Source of the DNA: Humulus lupulus
Lineage: Eukaryota; Streptophyta; Magnoliopsida; Rosales; Cannabaceae
Reading direction: 5' to 3'
Assembly: GCF_963169125.1 (NCBI RefSeq)
Contig: NC_084793.1
Span: 45,689,578 to 45,753,577, forward strand
DNA length: 64,000 nucleotides
Both the position numbers and the translations under genes were made by a program. The notes beneath the pieces are model-generated. The model did not search any database. It had not been told where the DNA came from and saw nothing but the letters and a program-made list of their open reading frames with translations. Below are positions 1 through 10,100 of the stretch, piece by piece (position 1 is the stretch's first letter; each line of letters begins with the position of its first letter).

Positions 1-481
1 GTTGGACATGCTAGATAAGTATCCAGGAATTTGTATTGTTCTGTTTATGCACATGTAAAGTTTTCTTGCTGAGTCTTGGTTCACGGGTGCTTTGTGATGC
101 AGGTAAGAGGAAGGGAAAGCTTGACCAGCCATGAGTTGGAGAGCTTCGGTGGTGGTGTGTACATATGCGGCTGCTCGACCACCATGGCTGAGGGTATCTA
201 AGAGGAACTAGGGTTGTATCCCTATTTTTGCCGCTTTAGTTGGTTGGATGTAATTTTTCATATACCTACACTTCTTTAAGTATTTGGTTGTAATATTTTG
301 GGATCCCACAAATATATGAAAGTTTTTTAAAATAAAATTCAACGGTTCCTTTGACTAACAATTAAAACCCTAACCCTTGACATTAACCATAGTTACAGTT
401 TTAAGCCAAGTGACTTGATTAGCAAGTCCGACACAATTTAAAATACATAGTGTAACAGTCCTGGATTATGAGGACATTACA
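1..481 (+). mobile_element. Tekay/Del-type LTR, 3' part (truncated by window start)
   Basis: This is the 3' end of a chromovirus-type LTR in plus orientation, ending in CATTACA at 481. It shares a strongly conserved block (about 60-190, including CACGGGTGCT and a GCAGGTAAG motif) with five other LTR copies in the window: 33042-34209, 35630-38009 and 55074-55853 region copies on minus, 55854-58367 on minus, and 41894-44185 on plus. No coding sequence is present. Whether it is a solo LTR or the end of a full element cannot be told because the left side is outside the window. Confidence 0.8.
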
Positions 482-520
482 AAAATTAAAAATAACTAAA
501 ATATTATATATTATTTTATT

Positions 521-1334
521 TGTTGACGCCGTTTTTCGTCAACTTAAATCGTAGAGCAATTAAAAAACGTATACTATGAAGCGAATGAATAATGAAGAAA
601 GACAAGAAGGTTTTTCTGTGGTTCAGCAGTTAACTCTGCCTAGTCCATGAGTTTGTGTTATTAAGGCTTAAAGATTTCTGGAAATTCTTCAGAGATGAAT
701 TACCTAGGAATTATTCTCCAGCCAAAAGAAATCGATAATTTTCAAGTGGTCATTCCTCCTCTATTTATAGGGGAGGTTACAGAGTTCATTCCCACATATT
801 TTGGGAATATATTCTATATATCAATTTAAATAATGACGTTAAATACAATATCTCCTATATATATGGAAACGTCCCATAAGAATCAGGAACAGATAACAAA
901 CTAAATAATATCCCTTAAATGTGGGGATTATACAACAATAAATATGTCCATACGTAACGGGCTATCCCAGATGACTCATCGGGACTTCGAGATCAGCGAT
1001 CGACCCTGTGGCTGTTGAGACTTATGGTATTGCTACAAGCTTGCCACCCTACTTCAGGACATGCTCAGAGTAGATTGACACTATCAAAGCCATCATACTC
1101 GAGTCTGCACTTCCTAAGCTCGGACTGTTTAATCAGAAGACAATCGACATCGGATGTATCCCAACGTCATGTCATTTTGAACTCAGAAAGCATCCCGAGG
1201 TTACACATCTTCGAGGTCGTTACTTCAGAGACCTTACAACTGGACCATACAATGTTTTCATACATTTCGAGCTCACACTTGACGAGTCCAGTTTTCGAGG
1301 TCATAACTTCTGGTCTTGAAATCTGGGTGTAACG
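521..1334 (-). repeat. 3' LTR of Tat element A
   Basis: 814-bp LTR. Read on the plus strand it begins TGTTGACGCC and ends GGGTGTAACG; the last base is mutated compared with ...GTAACA in the partner LTR. A TATA box in minus orientation is seen as CTATTTATAG near 762-771. The terminal GTTGACG...CGTCAAC inverted repeat (522-542) is the U5 end. It is 35 bp shorter than the partner because it lacks a 35-bp duplication. Confidence 0.9.
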
Positions 1335-1350
1335 GTTTGCCCCCTCAAAA
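1335..1350 (-). other. Polypurine tract of element A
   Basis: On the minus strand the sequence next to the 3' LTR reads TTTTGAGGGGGCAAAC. The same core TTTTGAGGGGGCAA precedes the 3' LTR of element D, although their LTRs differ. This is the plus-strand primer site for reverse transcription. Confidence 0.85.
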
Positions 1351-1819
1351 GTATCAGTTCGAATCCTATGAGAAGGAAACTTTTGAACTACTCTTCTTGG
1401 AAACTGTACCATAAAAAACACTTGAGTGTGGACACGCGTCAATCGGGTATTGATCACTCAAAGTACTTGAGTACCTTGGAAACCTGCCCACGTCTATCCG
1501 CCTGCCACTCTTTATGGTACTATCAACTAATAGGTCCCTGGCCGTTTGAACTGATACGGAATCTGACCAATGGCCCAGATTAATTCGGCCTTTTACACTC
1601 CCATGGGTTTATAAATGTCTCCAGTCATCATCTCCATTTCATTTTCACGTTCAAGCCTTTGTAGAGAGAAAAGAAGAAAAAACCAGAGAATATTGCCCGG
1701 TTCTTGCATGTTCTCTAAGCCACAAAAACAGAGCAACATTCACCTCTTCGATTCTATGAGATCATTTTTGGAGCCACTCATTCAATCATCAATCTCTCTG
1801 TTTCTGCCGATTTCATTGT
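1351..1819 (+). promoter_or_regulatory. Antisense-gene promoter and 5' UTR of element A
   Basis: A TATA-like TTTATAAAT lies at about 1609-1617. It is followed by a 5' leader that ends at a splice donor (exon end 1819, GTAAGT at 1820-1825). The 1351-1600 block is recognisably similar to the mirror-image block of element D (27290-27526), including GTTCGAATCCTA and AGAAGGAAACTTTTG, although the LTRs next to it are quite different. This suggests selection on, or late exchange of, the antisense promoter. Short ORFs here (for example 1368-1583) are not conserved as protein. Confidence 0.6.
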
Positions 1820-2308
1820 GTAAGTTTTCTGTTCATAGCTTCGTATGCCCGTATTTTTTTCATGCATGTTTACATTGCTGCACTGTTAGTTCCCTTGCTA
1901 GTTTTCCACATTAGAATGTTTCAGTACGTACTAGTCTTAAGTTCTGATATCATGGGTTCCAAACCCAGTTCATGCGTAGAAGACCCAGACATGGTTCTTT
2001 TACTGAATTTTTTGAATTTTGAATGACATATCTTGTACACCAAGATATCGGGTATAAAATTATGGTTTTGTAAAATGCACGTTTCCCAAAAATTCCACTC
2101 TTTGGGTAACCGCCAACTTTTTCCCTGAAATATCGGGATCTTCAAAAATAAATCTACCTTCCTTTCTTTCGGTGGAATACACGCTCTAAGACTGGCCTCG
2201 TCCTTTAGATCGAGTTTGCCTTGTAGCCTTGATCATTTGAGCTTAGGTCATCATGATTTTTCATTATTTCTTGTTCGCTTGGCCCTTACTCTTTTGCTCT
2301 CTTGCTAG

Positions 2309-5189
2309 ATGCCGCAAAACTCAGGAAAGTGGTGGGGGTCAGAGCTCGCGATTCCTTATTCACCAGTAACTCCGAGCCCGGAGTCCCTTTTTACTCGGAA
2401 CTAGCGCTTGATTCGGGAGTACGAACTGTGGTATGAGCAAGAAGACATCCGAGATCATTTTCGACGTCAGATAGACGAGGTCGAAGAAGGAAAAAGGAAA
2501 AAACTAAGGGTCACCATCTACCCAGATCCGGATCCCGAGCCTAGACTGATTCCCCTCGACTCTACACTCAAAGTGACAGTTGCCTTTAGGCCAGGTGATC
2601 TCCAATTCTTATTGATGGGGGAACCTTCTACCTCACAACCAACCTCTGTCCCCACCTTGAAGAGGGAATTTTTTGAGTCTGACCATTATTGGAGCTCGAT
2701 CTCTTCATTAGGGTAGATCTCTGACATTCTGGCCCTCCACAAAATCGGATTGTCAGGCTCGCTGAGGTGTCGAGCTCTGGCCTCCCACAAGCGAAGTTGC
2801 CACGCCCCGAGAGATGGGAATCCTGACAGCAAGCTAAGATACGCAGCTTGGAGCCAGGAACATATAAAGGCACGGGCTGTACTGCCCTTAAAGTCCTTTT
2901 TCAAAAACTTCACAGATTTTGTTGGGCTCGTTCCTTTCCAGCTCAACACCAACTCGTACAGGGTTTTGTCTGCCCTGAGGTCACTTTACCATGAGCTAAA
3001 GTGGGAAGGAACTTCACCAAAGGAGATCCTGTATCTCTTTTGCTTGAAAAGCAATCCCTCCCGAGCTCGGGGAGGGGACGGCTTCTACTACCTCTTGAGC
3101 TATCCCAAAGAGAAGAAAATCTTTGAGGATCTTCCCAACCACCCCCCAGACTTCAAAAAGGCTTTATTTTGGACGGATGGCTTAGCTCCTTCCAGGCACT
3201 ACTCGTTCAAGCGAATTCGTAAGTCCCTAACTAATTTCTTCTTTTTGTGCTCGAGTTTTGTTTGAGCTCGCGCTTAGTCATATGTTCATTTTTCCAGCCA
3301 ACTACCGTCGTTCCACTCCCACCAAGGAGATGAAAGAGCACAAAGAGGCTTTGCTTTAACTCCCTTACAGCAGGAGGTCCCTTTCCTATCTCCTCCACGA
3401 AGATAAGCTCCGAGCCTGTGGCCTCCTAGAGAAGGATCAATCCACATTTGTCTGGTCCAACAAAAAATATACCAGTGGGAGCTTGTGCCTCTCCCAACTG
3501 GCAGCTTTCCTCCGAGGCAAAATGCTAGGCCATCATCCCCAGTTCGACGTCGCAGGAGCCCGCAATCGGGGAACGTGGCCAACGATGAAGCCTCGAGCTC
3601 GAGCTCAAGTGACAGAGGTATGGTCATCCTTAGCTCGGATTTGTAGTCTCCCTCACTACTTAAGCATAAGCCTGACATATTAGTGTTGTGTAAGGATGAT
3701 AGGGACCATTTTATGTTTGGACCTGGGTAGATGAGACAGTGCATAGGTTTGATAGCTAGCTCGAGAAATATGACACTATGTATAGTTTAAATGAGGTATG
3801 GAACGGAATAGCCGTTTAATACGGGACAAACGACTATAGAGACCTTTTGAGGTTGACTTCAAATTATAGGGAAGGTACTCCCCCCGCTTCCTCTAAAGAT
3901 GGGGGAATTACGTGGTCGCCGAGCACGAGCTCGGGGGAGAGTTCCCGTTAGGTTTCTCTCTACTTGTCTTTTTATTCTTTGCCTGTCTGCATCATGCTAA
4001 CCTGTTTTGTCTTGGAATATCTCATAATGTGGTGCAACTGTGCAGGTGATATGGATTCCGACCTCGACACTGTGCTCGCTAGTGGCGAGGGAGCCCAAAG
4101 GAGTAAGCGTTCGAGGGGGTCACGAAAATCACACCGACCTGTTAAGGTCCTTAAGAGGACCGAGAGGACACCTCCTCCACCAGCCCCAGTTGTTACGAGC
4201 CCAGCTGTGGATCCGACTCCTCAGGTCAAAGCGTCCCCTACGGTTCTTCCTCCCGTGCCTCCTTCGATCCAGGTCCACTCCACGCTTTGGCCACCTCCGA
4301 AAAAACCCTCAGCTTCCATAACACGCATGTTGTCAGTTTCCACTCACGTCGATGAGTACGTGATCGACAATGCTGCCAGATCCCATGGGGCTACACTCGG
4401 CTCAGACATTTTATCTCGAATGGGTCTGAGCTTTAGTGGCTTTAACGCCCCTCATTGGCAGTTTTTGAACAGTGCTTGAGACCACAACACACTTTATGAG
4501 AAGAGTATCGAGCTCACTGCTTCGGTTACTCCCCTCATCTTGTTATTAGTTGTACTCGTACTTAGTTCATGTTCTAATTTGATTTCTTTATGTGTCAGAC
4601 TCTTGCTGTCTCTGCTCAACTTAATTATAAGTTGAATAATGAGGTCCATTCGAGCAAGTCTTATGCCCAGGAGGTGAAGGACCTCCAACTCAAGCTTGGT
4701 GATGAGGTCAAGGCCACAATGGCAAAGATGGAGGCTGAAGTAAGGGCCAAGATAGCCGAGCTCGAGAAGGTGAATGCCCGGTTTGCGGAGCTTGAGAAGA
4801 TTAATGCCAAGCTTGAGGAGGAGAAGGCGGCCACTTTCGAGATTATGGAGAGCGAAAAGGCTCGTCTCCTTGCAGAGTTTAAGGAGAAGAAGGATCGAGC
4901 GGTCGACCTGGCCATGTATAGGATCTGGGCCAGTAATGCCGATCTTGATACCAGCTTCTTAGGCTCTTTCGAGGAAGAACTAGTGGCCAAGTGGCAAGCT
5001 CGGCTCGATGAGGAGGAGGCTGCTCGGGAGGAGGCAGAGAGAACCAAGGAGGATGCTGAGAAGGCCAAGGAGGATGCTCCCCCTCCTAAGTCTCTACCTG
5101 TGGCTGCGTCCCTTCAAATTTTTTGTAATAGTTCTTTTTTATCTTCTGCTTTTTATGCCCCTGGGGCTAAGACAATTTATAGCTCGTGA
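2309..5189 (+). pseudogene. Antisense gene of Tat element A (gypsy-type transposon domain plus coiled coil), broken
   Basis: Split gene opposite to gag-pol. A 5'-UTR intron (1820-2308) ends in CTAG directly before the ATG at 2309. Coding exons by homology with element D: 2309-3218, 3298-3946, 4046-4524, 4599-5189; introns begin GT and end AG, but the third donor is GTTACT, a weak site. Exon 1 encodes an N-terminal basic/acidic part and a domain resembling the plant 'putative gypsy type transposon' family. Exon 4 encodes a long Lys/Glu/Ala-rich coiled coil. In-frame stops are at 2402, 2714, within exon 2 (after the KEALL stretch, near 3358) and at 4477, and the region after 3480 is frameshifted relative to D. 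It is therefore a pseudogene. A poly(A)-like AATAAA lies at about 5281. Function unknown; family knowledge says only that such extra ORFs occur in Tat elements. Confidence 0.75.
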
Positions 5190-6149
5190 AAGAGCTATTT
5201 TCTTATGATATTTATGATACCATATTTGACTTTACTTTAATATTTTTGCTTTACTTTTCTTAGGTCGAAATATTTCATGGAATAAATATTAAAGTGTCCT
5301 TATGTCTATTTATTCATACAAACAAGCGGTGGATTTTTAAACTCGAGCTTCAATGCATTCATGCATAGTTTGCACGATATATCCGTATCCGATCTCATTA
5401 ATTGTCAAGGTCGAAAGTTACTTTTACCATGCACCCGAAAGTACTTCTATGGCGTGTAACGTAGGTGGTTTAGTTATATCTAGATTTTTTAGTTACTTTT
5501 CCTCGTCCCTGGGTAGCTCCCCAAGGTTATGAGGTTGAAACCATCTTTTTGCAGGATATTCCAGCCTCGATCTCGACTTATCTTGAAGTAGGTTGTGTTC
5601 CAACTTACTGTCGATTAGTTTTAGTTGGTTCGTTCCAAACCTATTCAGGTCGTGTTTAGTTTGTAATCCATGCACTTATATTATTGATCTAGTTATATCT
5701 AGATCGTGTATTTGGTTACATCCAAACACTTTATTTTTAATAATTTGGTTATTTCCAAAACATCTTAGCTCGCATATTTGGTTATATCCAAACACTTTAT
5801 TTTTAATAATTTGGTTATTTCCAAACTATCTTAGCTCGCGTATTTGGTTATATCCAAACACTTTATTTTGAATAATTTGGTTATTTCCAAAATATCTTAG
5901 CTCGCGTATTTGGTTATATCCAAACACTTTATTTTTAATAATATATGCTATTTTATTTTTTCAAGCTGATGGTATATGTACCACTAATGCCCCCTTAATA
6001 TCCTATGAGTGTGACCATAGGTTATTAAATTAAGAGAGTTTGCAAAAAATACAGCATATTGAAATGAAATCGAACTTTATTTGAATAATTTATTAATAGG
6101 AACATAGTACAGATAAACAAGTATGGTTACAGGTGACATCATTCCTACA
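5190..6149. other. Convergent 3' region between antisense gene and pol, element A
   Basis: No gene. It holds an AATAAA at about 5281-5286 for the plus-strand antisense gene, the 66-bp array, a CCTATG...CATAGG inverted repeat near 6002-6021 that is also present in D, and TTTATT at 6076-6081, which is AATAAA for the minus-strand pol transcript, about 70 nt after the pol stop. Confidence 0.6.
5709..5942. repeat. 66-bp tandem repeat array of element A
   Basis: Copies start at 5709, 5775, 5841 and 5907, a period of exactly 66 bp, with the last copy partial. Each unit carries the inverted repeats TTTGGTTATATCCAAA and TTTGGTTATTTCCAAA, so a transcript from either strand could fold into serial hairpins. 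The array lies exactly between the convergent ends of pol and the antisense gene. The same motif on the other strand builds the 70-bp array of element D. Confidence 0.9.
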
Positions 6150-7655
6150 CTATTGGTAGTAAGGTAGTAGATGTTCGCCATTCCATGCTCGTGGTACCAA
6201 ACTCCCATTCAATCTTGCCAACATGTAGACGCCAAGTCGGATAACTGATTCGATCTGATAAGGTCCTTTCCAATTAGGCCCGAGCACGCCAGCAGCTGGA
6301 TCTCGTGTTGCCAAGAACACGCACCTAAGCACCAAATCTCCCACACCGAATTTTCTATCTTGAACCCTTTCATTGAAATACCAGGTAGCTCGCTGTTGGT
6401 ATGTCACATTTTTTAGTTGAGCCTTGTTCCTTCTTTCTTCAATCAGGTCCAGATTTACTTCGAGCTAGGATTGGTTCGAGGCTTGATCATAAGCGTGGGC
6501 ACGAATTGTGGGTATTTCAACCTCGATTGGTAGCATAGCCTCACATCCATATGCCAGAGAAAAGGGGGTATGTCCCGTTGAAGTACGAGCTGTGGTTCGA
6601 TATGCCCACAAAACTTGGGGCAATTCTTCAGGCCATTTCCCTTTTGCTTCCTCCAACTTTTTCTTCAGAGAACTCCTTAGGGTTTTGTTTACAGCTTCGA
6701 CCTGGCCATTCACTTGGGAATGGGCCACAGAGGAGAAGCTCTTTATTATCCCATTTTTCTCGCAAAATTTGGTAAACAAATCACAATCGAACTGAGTACC
6801 GTTATCGAACACAATCTTCCTTGGCATCCCATATCGGCATACAATGTTCTTTACCATGAAGTCCAAGAATTTTTTCGAGGTAATTTTCGCTAGAGGCTTG
6901 GCCTCGGTCCACTTCGCAAAGTAATCTACTGCGACTACTGCGTATTTGACTCCACCTTTGCCAGTTGGCAGCAAGCCTATGAGGTCGATTCCCCAGACTG
7001 CAAATGGCCATGGGGAGGTCATCATAGTTAGCTTGGAAGGTGGAGCTCAAGGGATCGTGGAAAATCGTTGACACTTGTCGCATTTCTTGACGTAATCAAA
7101 CGAATCTACTTTGATGGTAGGCCATAAGTATCCTTGACGTATGATTTTCTTGGATAGGCTATGCCCCCTAGTGTGGTCTCCACAGAATCCTTCATGAATT
7201 TCTTCCATGTTCTTCTTAGCCTCTGGTGGAGTCACACATCGGAGTAATGGCATAGAGTATCCTCTTCTATATAGCCTTCCCTCCACAACGGTGTACTTGG
7301 GGATCTGATACATCAATTTTTGAGCCTTGATCCATTCTTCTGGTAGAATTTCAGTCTCAAGGTACTTAATTATCGGGGTCATCCAGGTCGGCTCGGAGCT
7401 TATCACGCATACATCTTCTTGTTCAGACTTGGTTATACTGGGTTTTGATAGATGTTCGATTGGCATGACATTCAGTTCATCGACCTCGGTGGACGTGGCG
7501 AGCCTGGCTAAGGCGTCTGCATTCGAATTTTTCTCTCGGTGAAACTGTTCTATCGTGTAAAATTCGAATTGCTCGAGAGCTGCCTTCATTTTTTCTAAAT
7601 ATGCAGCCATTCTCGTCCCGCGAGCCTGGTATTCCCCTAAGATTTGGTTGAACAC
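6150..7655 (-). pseudogene. pol: Integrase of element A (with end of RNase H), broken
   Basis: The region holds the end of RNase H (NADALARL), the integrase HHCC zinc finger (HTRGH ... CDKCQRF), the catalytic core and a C-terminal domain. In the core segment starting at 7025 the DDE triad is visible: D14 (WGIDLIG), D74 (FDNGTQF) and E110 (GQVEAVN), with the usual 35-residue spacing between the second D and E. Breaks occur between the zinc finger (ends 7047) and the core, and between the core (stop at 6465) and the C-terminal piece 6150-6407. No chromodomain is present, as expected for Tat. Integrase inserts the cDNA into chromosomal DNA. Confidence 0.85.
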
Positions 7656-9257
7656 AAACTGGGAGTCACTGCAGCAATGTATCGCCTTAGCCTTGAGTTC
7701 CTTGGCTATTCGAAGTCCTGCCAGTAGTATTCAGCCTCGTTGTTTGACGCTTCGAAGTCAAATCTCAAAGCGGAGTGAAATCGACTTCCTACTGGGGTGA
7801 TCAGTATTATTCCTGCCCTCGACCCATTTTTATTGGAAGACCCATCAACATAAAGTTTCCACAGCTCGCAGACTGGGGTTATAACTTCATCGTTGGTCAC
7901 TCCAGTGCATTCCACTATGAAGTCTGTCAGGGCCTGTCCTCTTATGGTTGTCCTCGGATGATAGGTGATCTCGAATTGTCCGAGTTCAACGACCCATTTT
8001 AGTAATCCGCCCGAGGCTTCTGACTTGGACAAGACTTGTCTTAGTGGTTGATCGGTCATCACATGAATGGGATGCGCCTGGAAATAGGGTCGGAGCTTTC
8101 GAGATGAGTGAATTAGGCTGAGAGCCAGCTTCTCCATTAAGAAGTATCTCGATTCCGCCCCCAGTAGCCTTTTCTTGACATAGTATACAGGCTTCTGCAC
8201 CTTCTGTTCTTCTCGGACGAGCACGTCGCTAATGGGGTGCTTGGTCGTAGCAAGATATAGGTACAAAATTTCCCCCGTGATGGATTTCGACAAGATAGGA
8301 GGCTCCATGAGGTGCTTCTTGAGCTCCTGAAAAGCTAACTCGCATTCTTCTGTCCACTCGAATTTTTTGCCTCCCTCAAAAGGTTGAAAAATGGAAGACA
8401 ACAGTTTGTAGATTTCGAGATAAATTTACTTAGTGCCGCTATCTGCCCAGTCAAACTTTGGACATCCTTATGCTTTCGAGGTGAGGGCATATCAATTAAC
8501 GCCTGGATCTTGTCCAGATTATCTTCTATTCCCCATGCGTTTACAATGAAGCCTAGGAACTTTCCTGACGATACCACGAAAGAGCACTTCTGGGGGTTGA
8601 GTTTCATGTCATACTTCCGTAACACGGCAAAGCACTCTTCAAGGTCGTCCACATGGTTACTGTTATGTTTAGATTTAACCAACATATCATCAACATAAAC
8701 TTCCATGTTATTTCCTATCTGCTTGGAGAACATCATGTTTACGAGCCGTTGGTAAGTGGCTCCAGCATTCTTTAGTCCGAACGGCATGGCATTGTAGCAA
8801 TACAGTCCTTTGTCTGTCACAAAACTCGTATGCTCTTGGTCTGGGGCATGCATGGCGATATAGTTATATCCAGAATAAGTGTCCATAAATGACATAAGTC
8901 CATGCCCAGCTGTGGCATCTACGAGCTGGTCGATTTGAGGTAGGGGAAGCAATCCTTTGGACATGCCTTATTGAGGTCTGAGTAATCTATACAAGTCCGC
9001 CATGTCCCGTTAGGTTTTGGGACTAGCACCGGGTTGGCGACCCAATCGGGGTAGAAGGCATCTCGAATGAATCAGTTTGCCTTCAACTTGTCGACCTCTT
9101 CTTTTAGGGCCTTCTTCCTGTCGTCATCCAGGAGTCTTCGCTTTTGCGGCTTCGGTGGAAAGCTTTTGTCAATATTTAGAGTGTGGCTTACCACATTCGG
9201 ATTTATCCCTACCATATCCGAATGTGACCATGCAAAAACAACCTGGTTCTTTTTCAA
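7656..9257 (-). pseudogene. pol: Reverse transcriptase-RNase H of element A, broken
   Basis: RT is recognised from KPNGTWRTCIDYSDLNKACP, the SFMDTYSGYN and MPFGLKNAGATYQR motifs and the active site YVDDML (ORF 8335-8964). RNase H starts at LYVDGSSNKNG (ORF 7706-8401). The reading frame changes near 8380 and again near 7710, and a stop replaces the residue after KLKAN near 9070. The order and motifs are those of Tat elements; the protein copies RNA into DNA and degrades the template. Non-functional as it stands. Confidence 0.85.
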
Positions 9258-10100
9258 AAAGAAAATTAATTGCTATTTTGTTTCTTCTGGAAGGTTTTTC
9301 CCTACCTTCACTATTTTCGTGGAGTCTACTTCTTCGAGCCTGACCTCTTCGAGCTCTTCTAATGGCTCAAGGTCAGCTCTTTCCTCTATTCTCAGATCCA
9401 TTTCTTCGTGTATCTCGAAGACTGTTCCGTCCTTATTCTGAATTATGACAAGTGCCTATGCGCTTGTCTGTTTCTTTCCTCTAATGGAAATTCTATAGCA
9501 TTCCCTTCCTCCGAGCTGGTCTCATTTCAGTGTCCTGATGCCACTAGAAGTCAAGAACTTGATGGCCAAATGCCTTACAGATGAAACTGCCCCCAGCCCT
9601 ACTAGGGCGGTCTCTCGAGAAATACGTTGTAGGCCGATGGTAGATCTACTACAACGAATTCCATCATCTTGGATGCCGAGACCGGGTAGTCTCCCAAGGT
9701 TACAGAGAGTTCAATAGATCCCATACATGCAATCTCTTCTCCTGAAAAGCCGTACAATGTCGTTGCACAGGCCTTTAGGTCACGAAGCGTGAGTCCCATC
9801 TTTTCTAAGGTGGCCTTATAGAGGATATTCACTGAGCTCCCGTTATCAACCAGGACTCGATGAACCCTCTTATTTGAGAGCTGAAGGGTGATGACCAGTG
9901 GGTCATTGTGAGGAAACTGCACATGAGATGCGTCGTCCTTAGTAAAATTTATAGGTTGAGATTCAATCCTCTGCTGCTTTGGAGCTCTGGGTTCGGGTTG
10001 GTAAGGGGACCCGCCACTAGTTTTTAGTTCATTCACGTATCTTTTTTGGGCGTTCCTGCCCGATCCTGGGAAATGAGGTTCCCCCGAGATGGTTACAACA
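9258..10100 (-). pseudogene. pol: Aspartic protease region of element A
   Basis: The putative active site reads VLVDNGSSVNIL near 9840-9850 (residue 284 of the segment starting at 10696). It is followed by the conserved SAYNVFLERPP segment that precedes RT in this lineage; homologue D has LLGRPALVG at this place. A stop at about 9602 and a frame change before the RT segment separate it from RT. The protease would process the polyprotein. The DNG triplet in place of DSG/DTG is shared with D and is therefore probably normal for this family. Confidence 0.75.

Noticed and set aside
1015..1332. 105-codon frame in the LTR of A and its partner at 12971-13291
   Set aside because: Conserved only because both are LTR copies; it lies in U3 and has no protein features.
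4661..5068. 135-codon Ser/Ala-rich minus-strand frame
   Set aside because: Shadow of the coiled-coil exon of the antisense gene in A.
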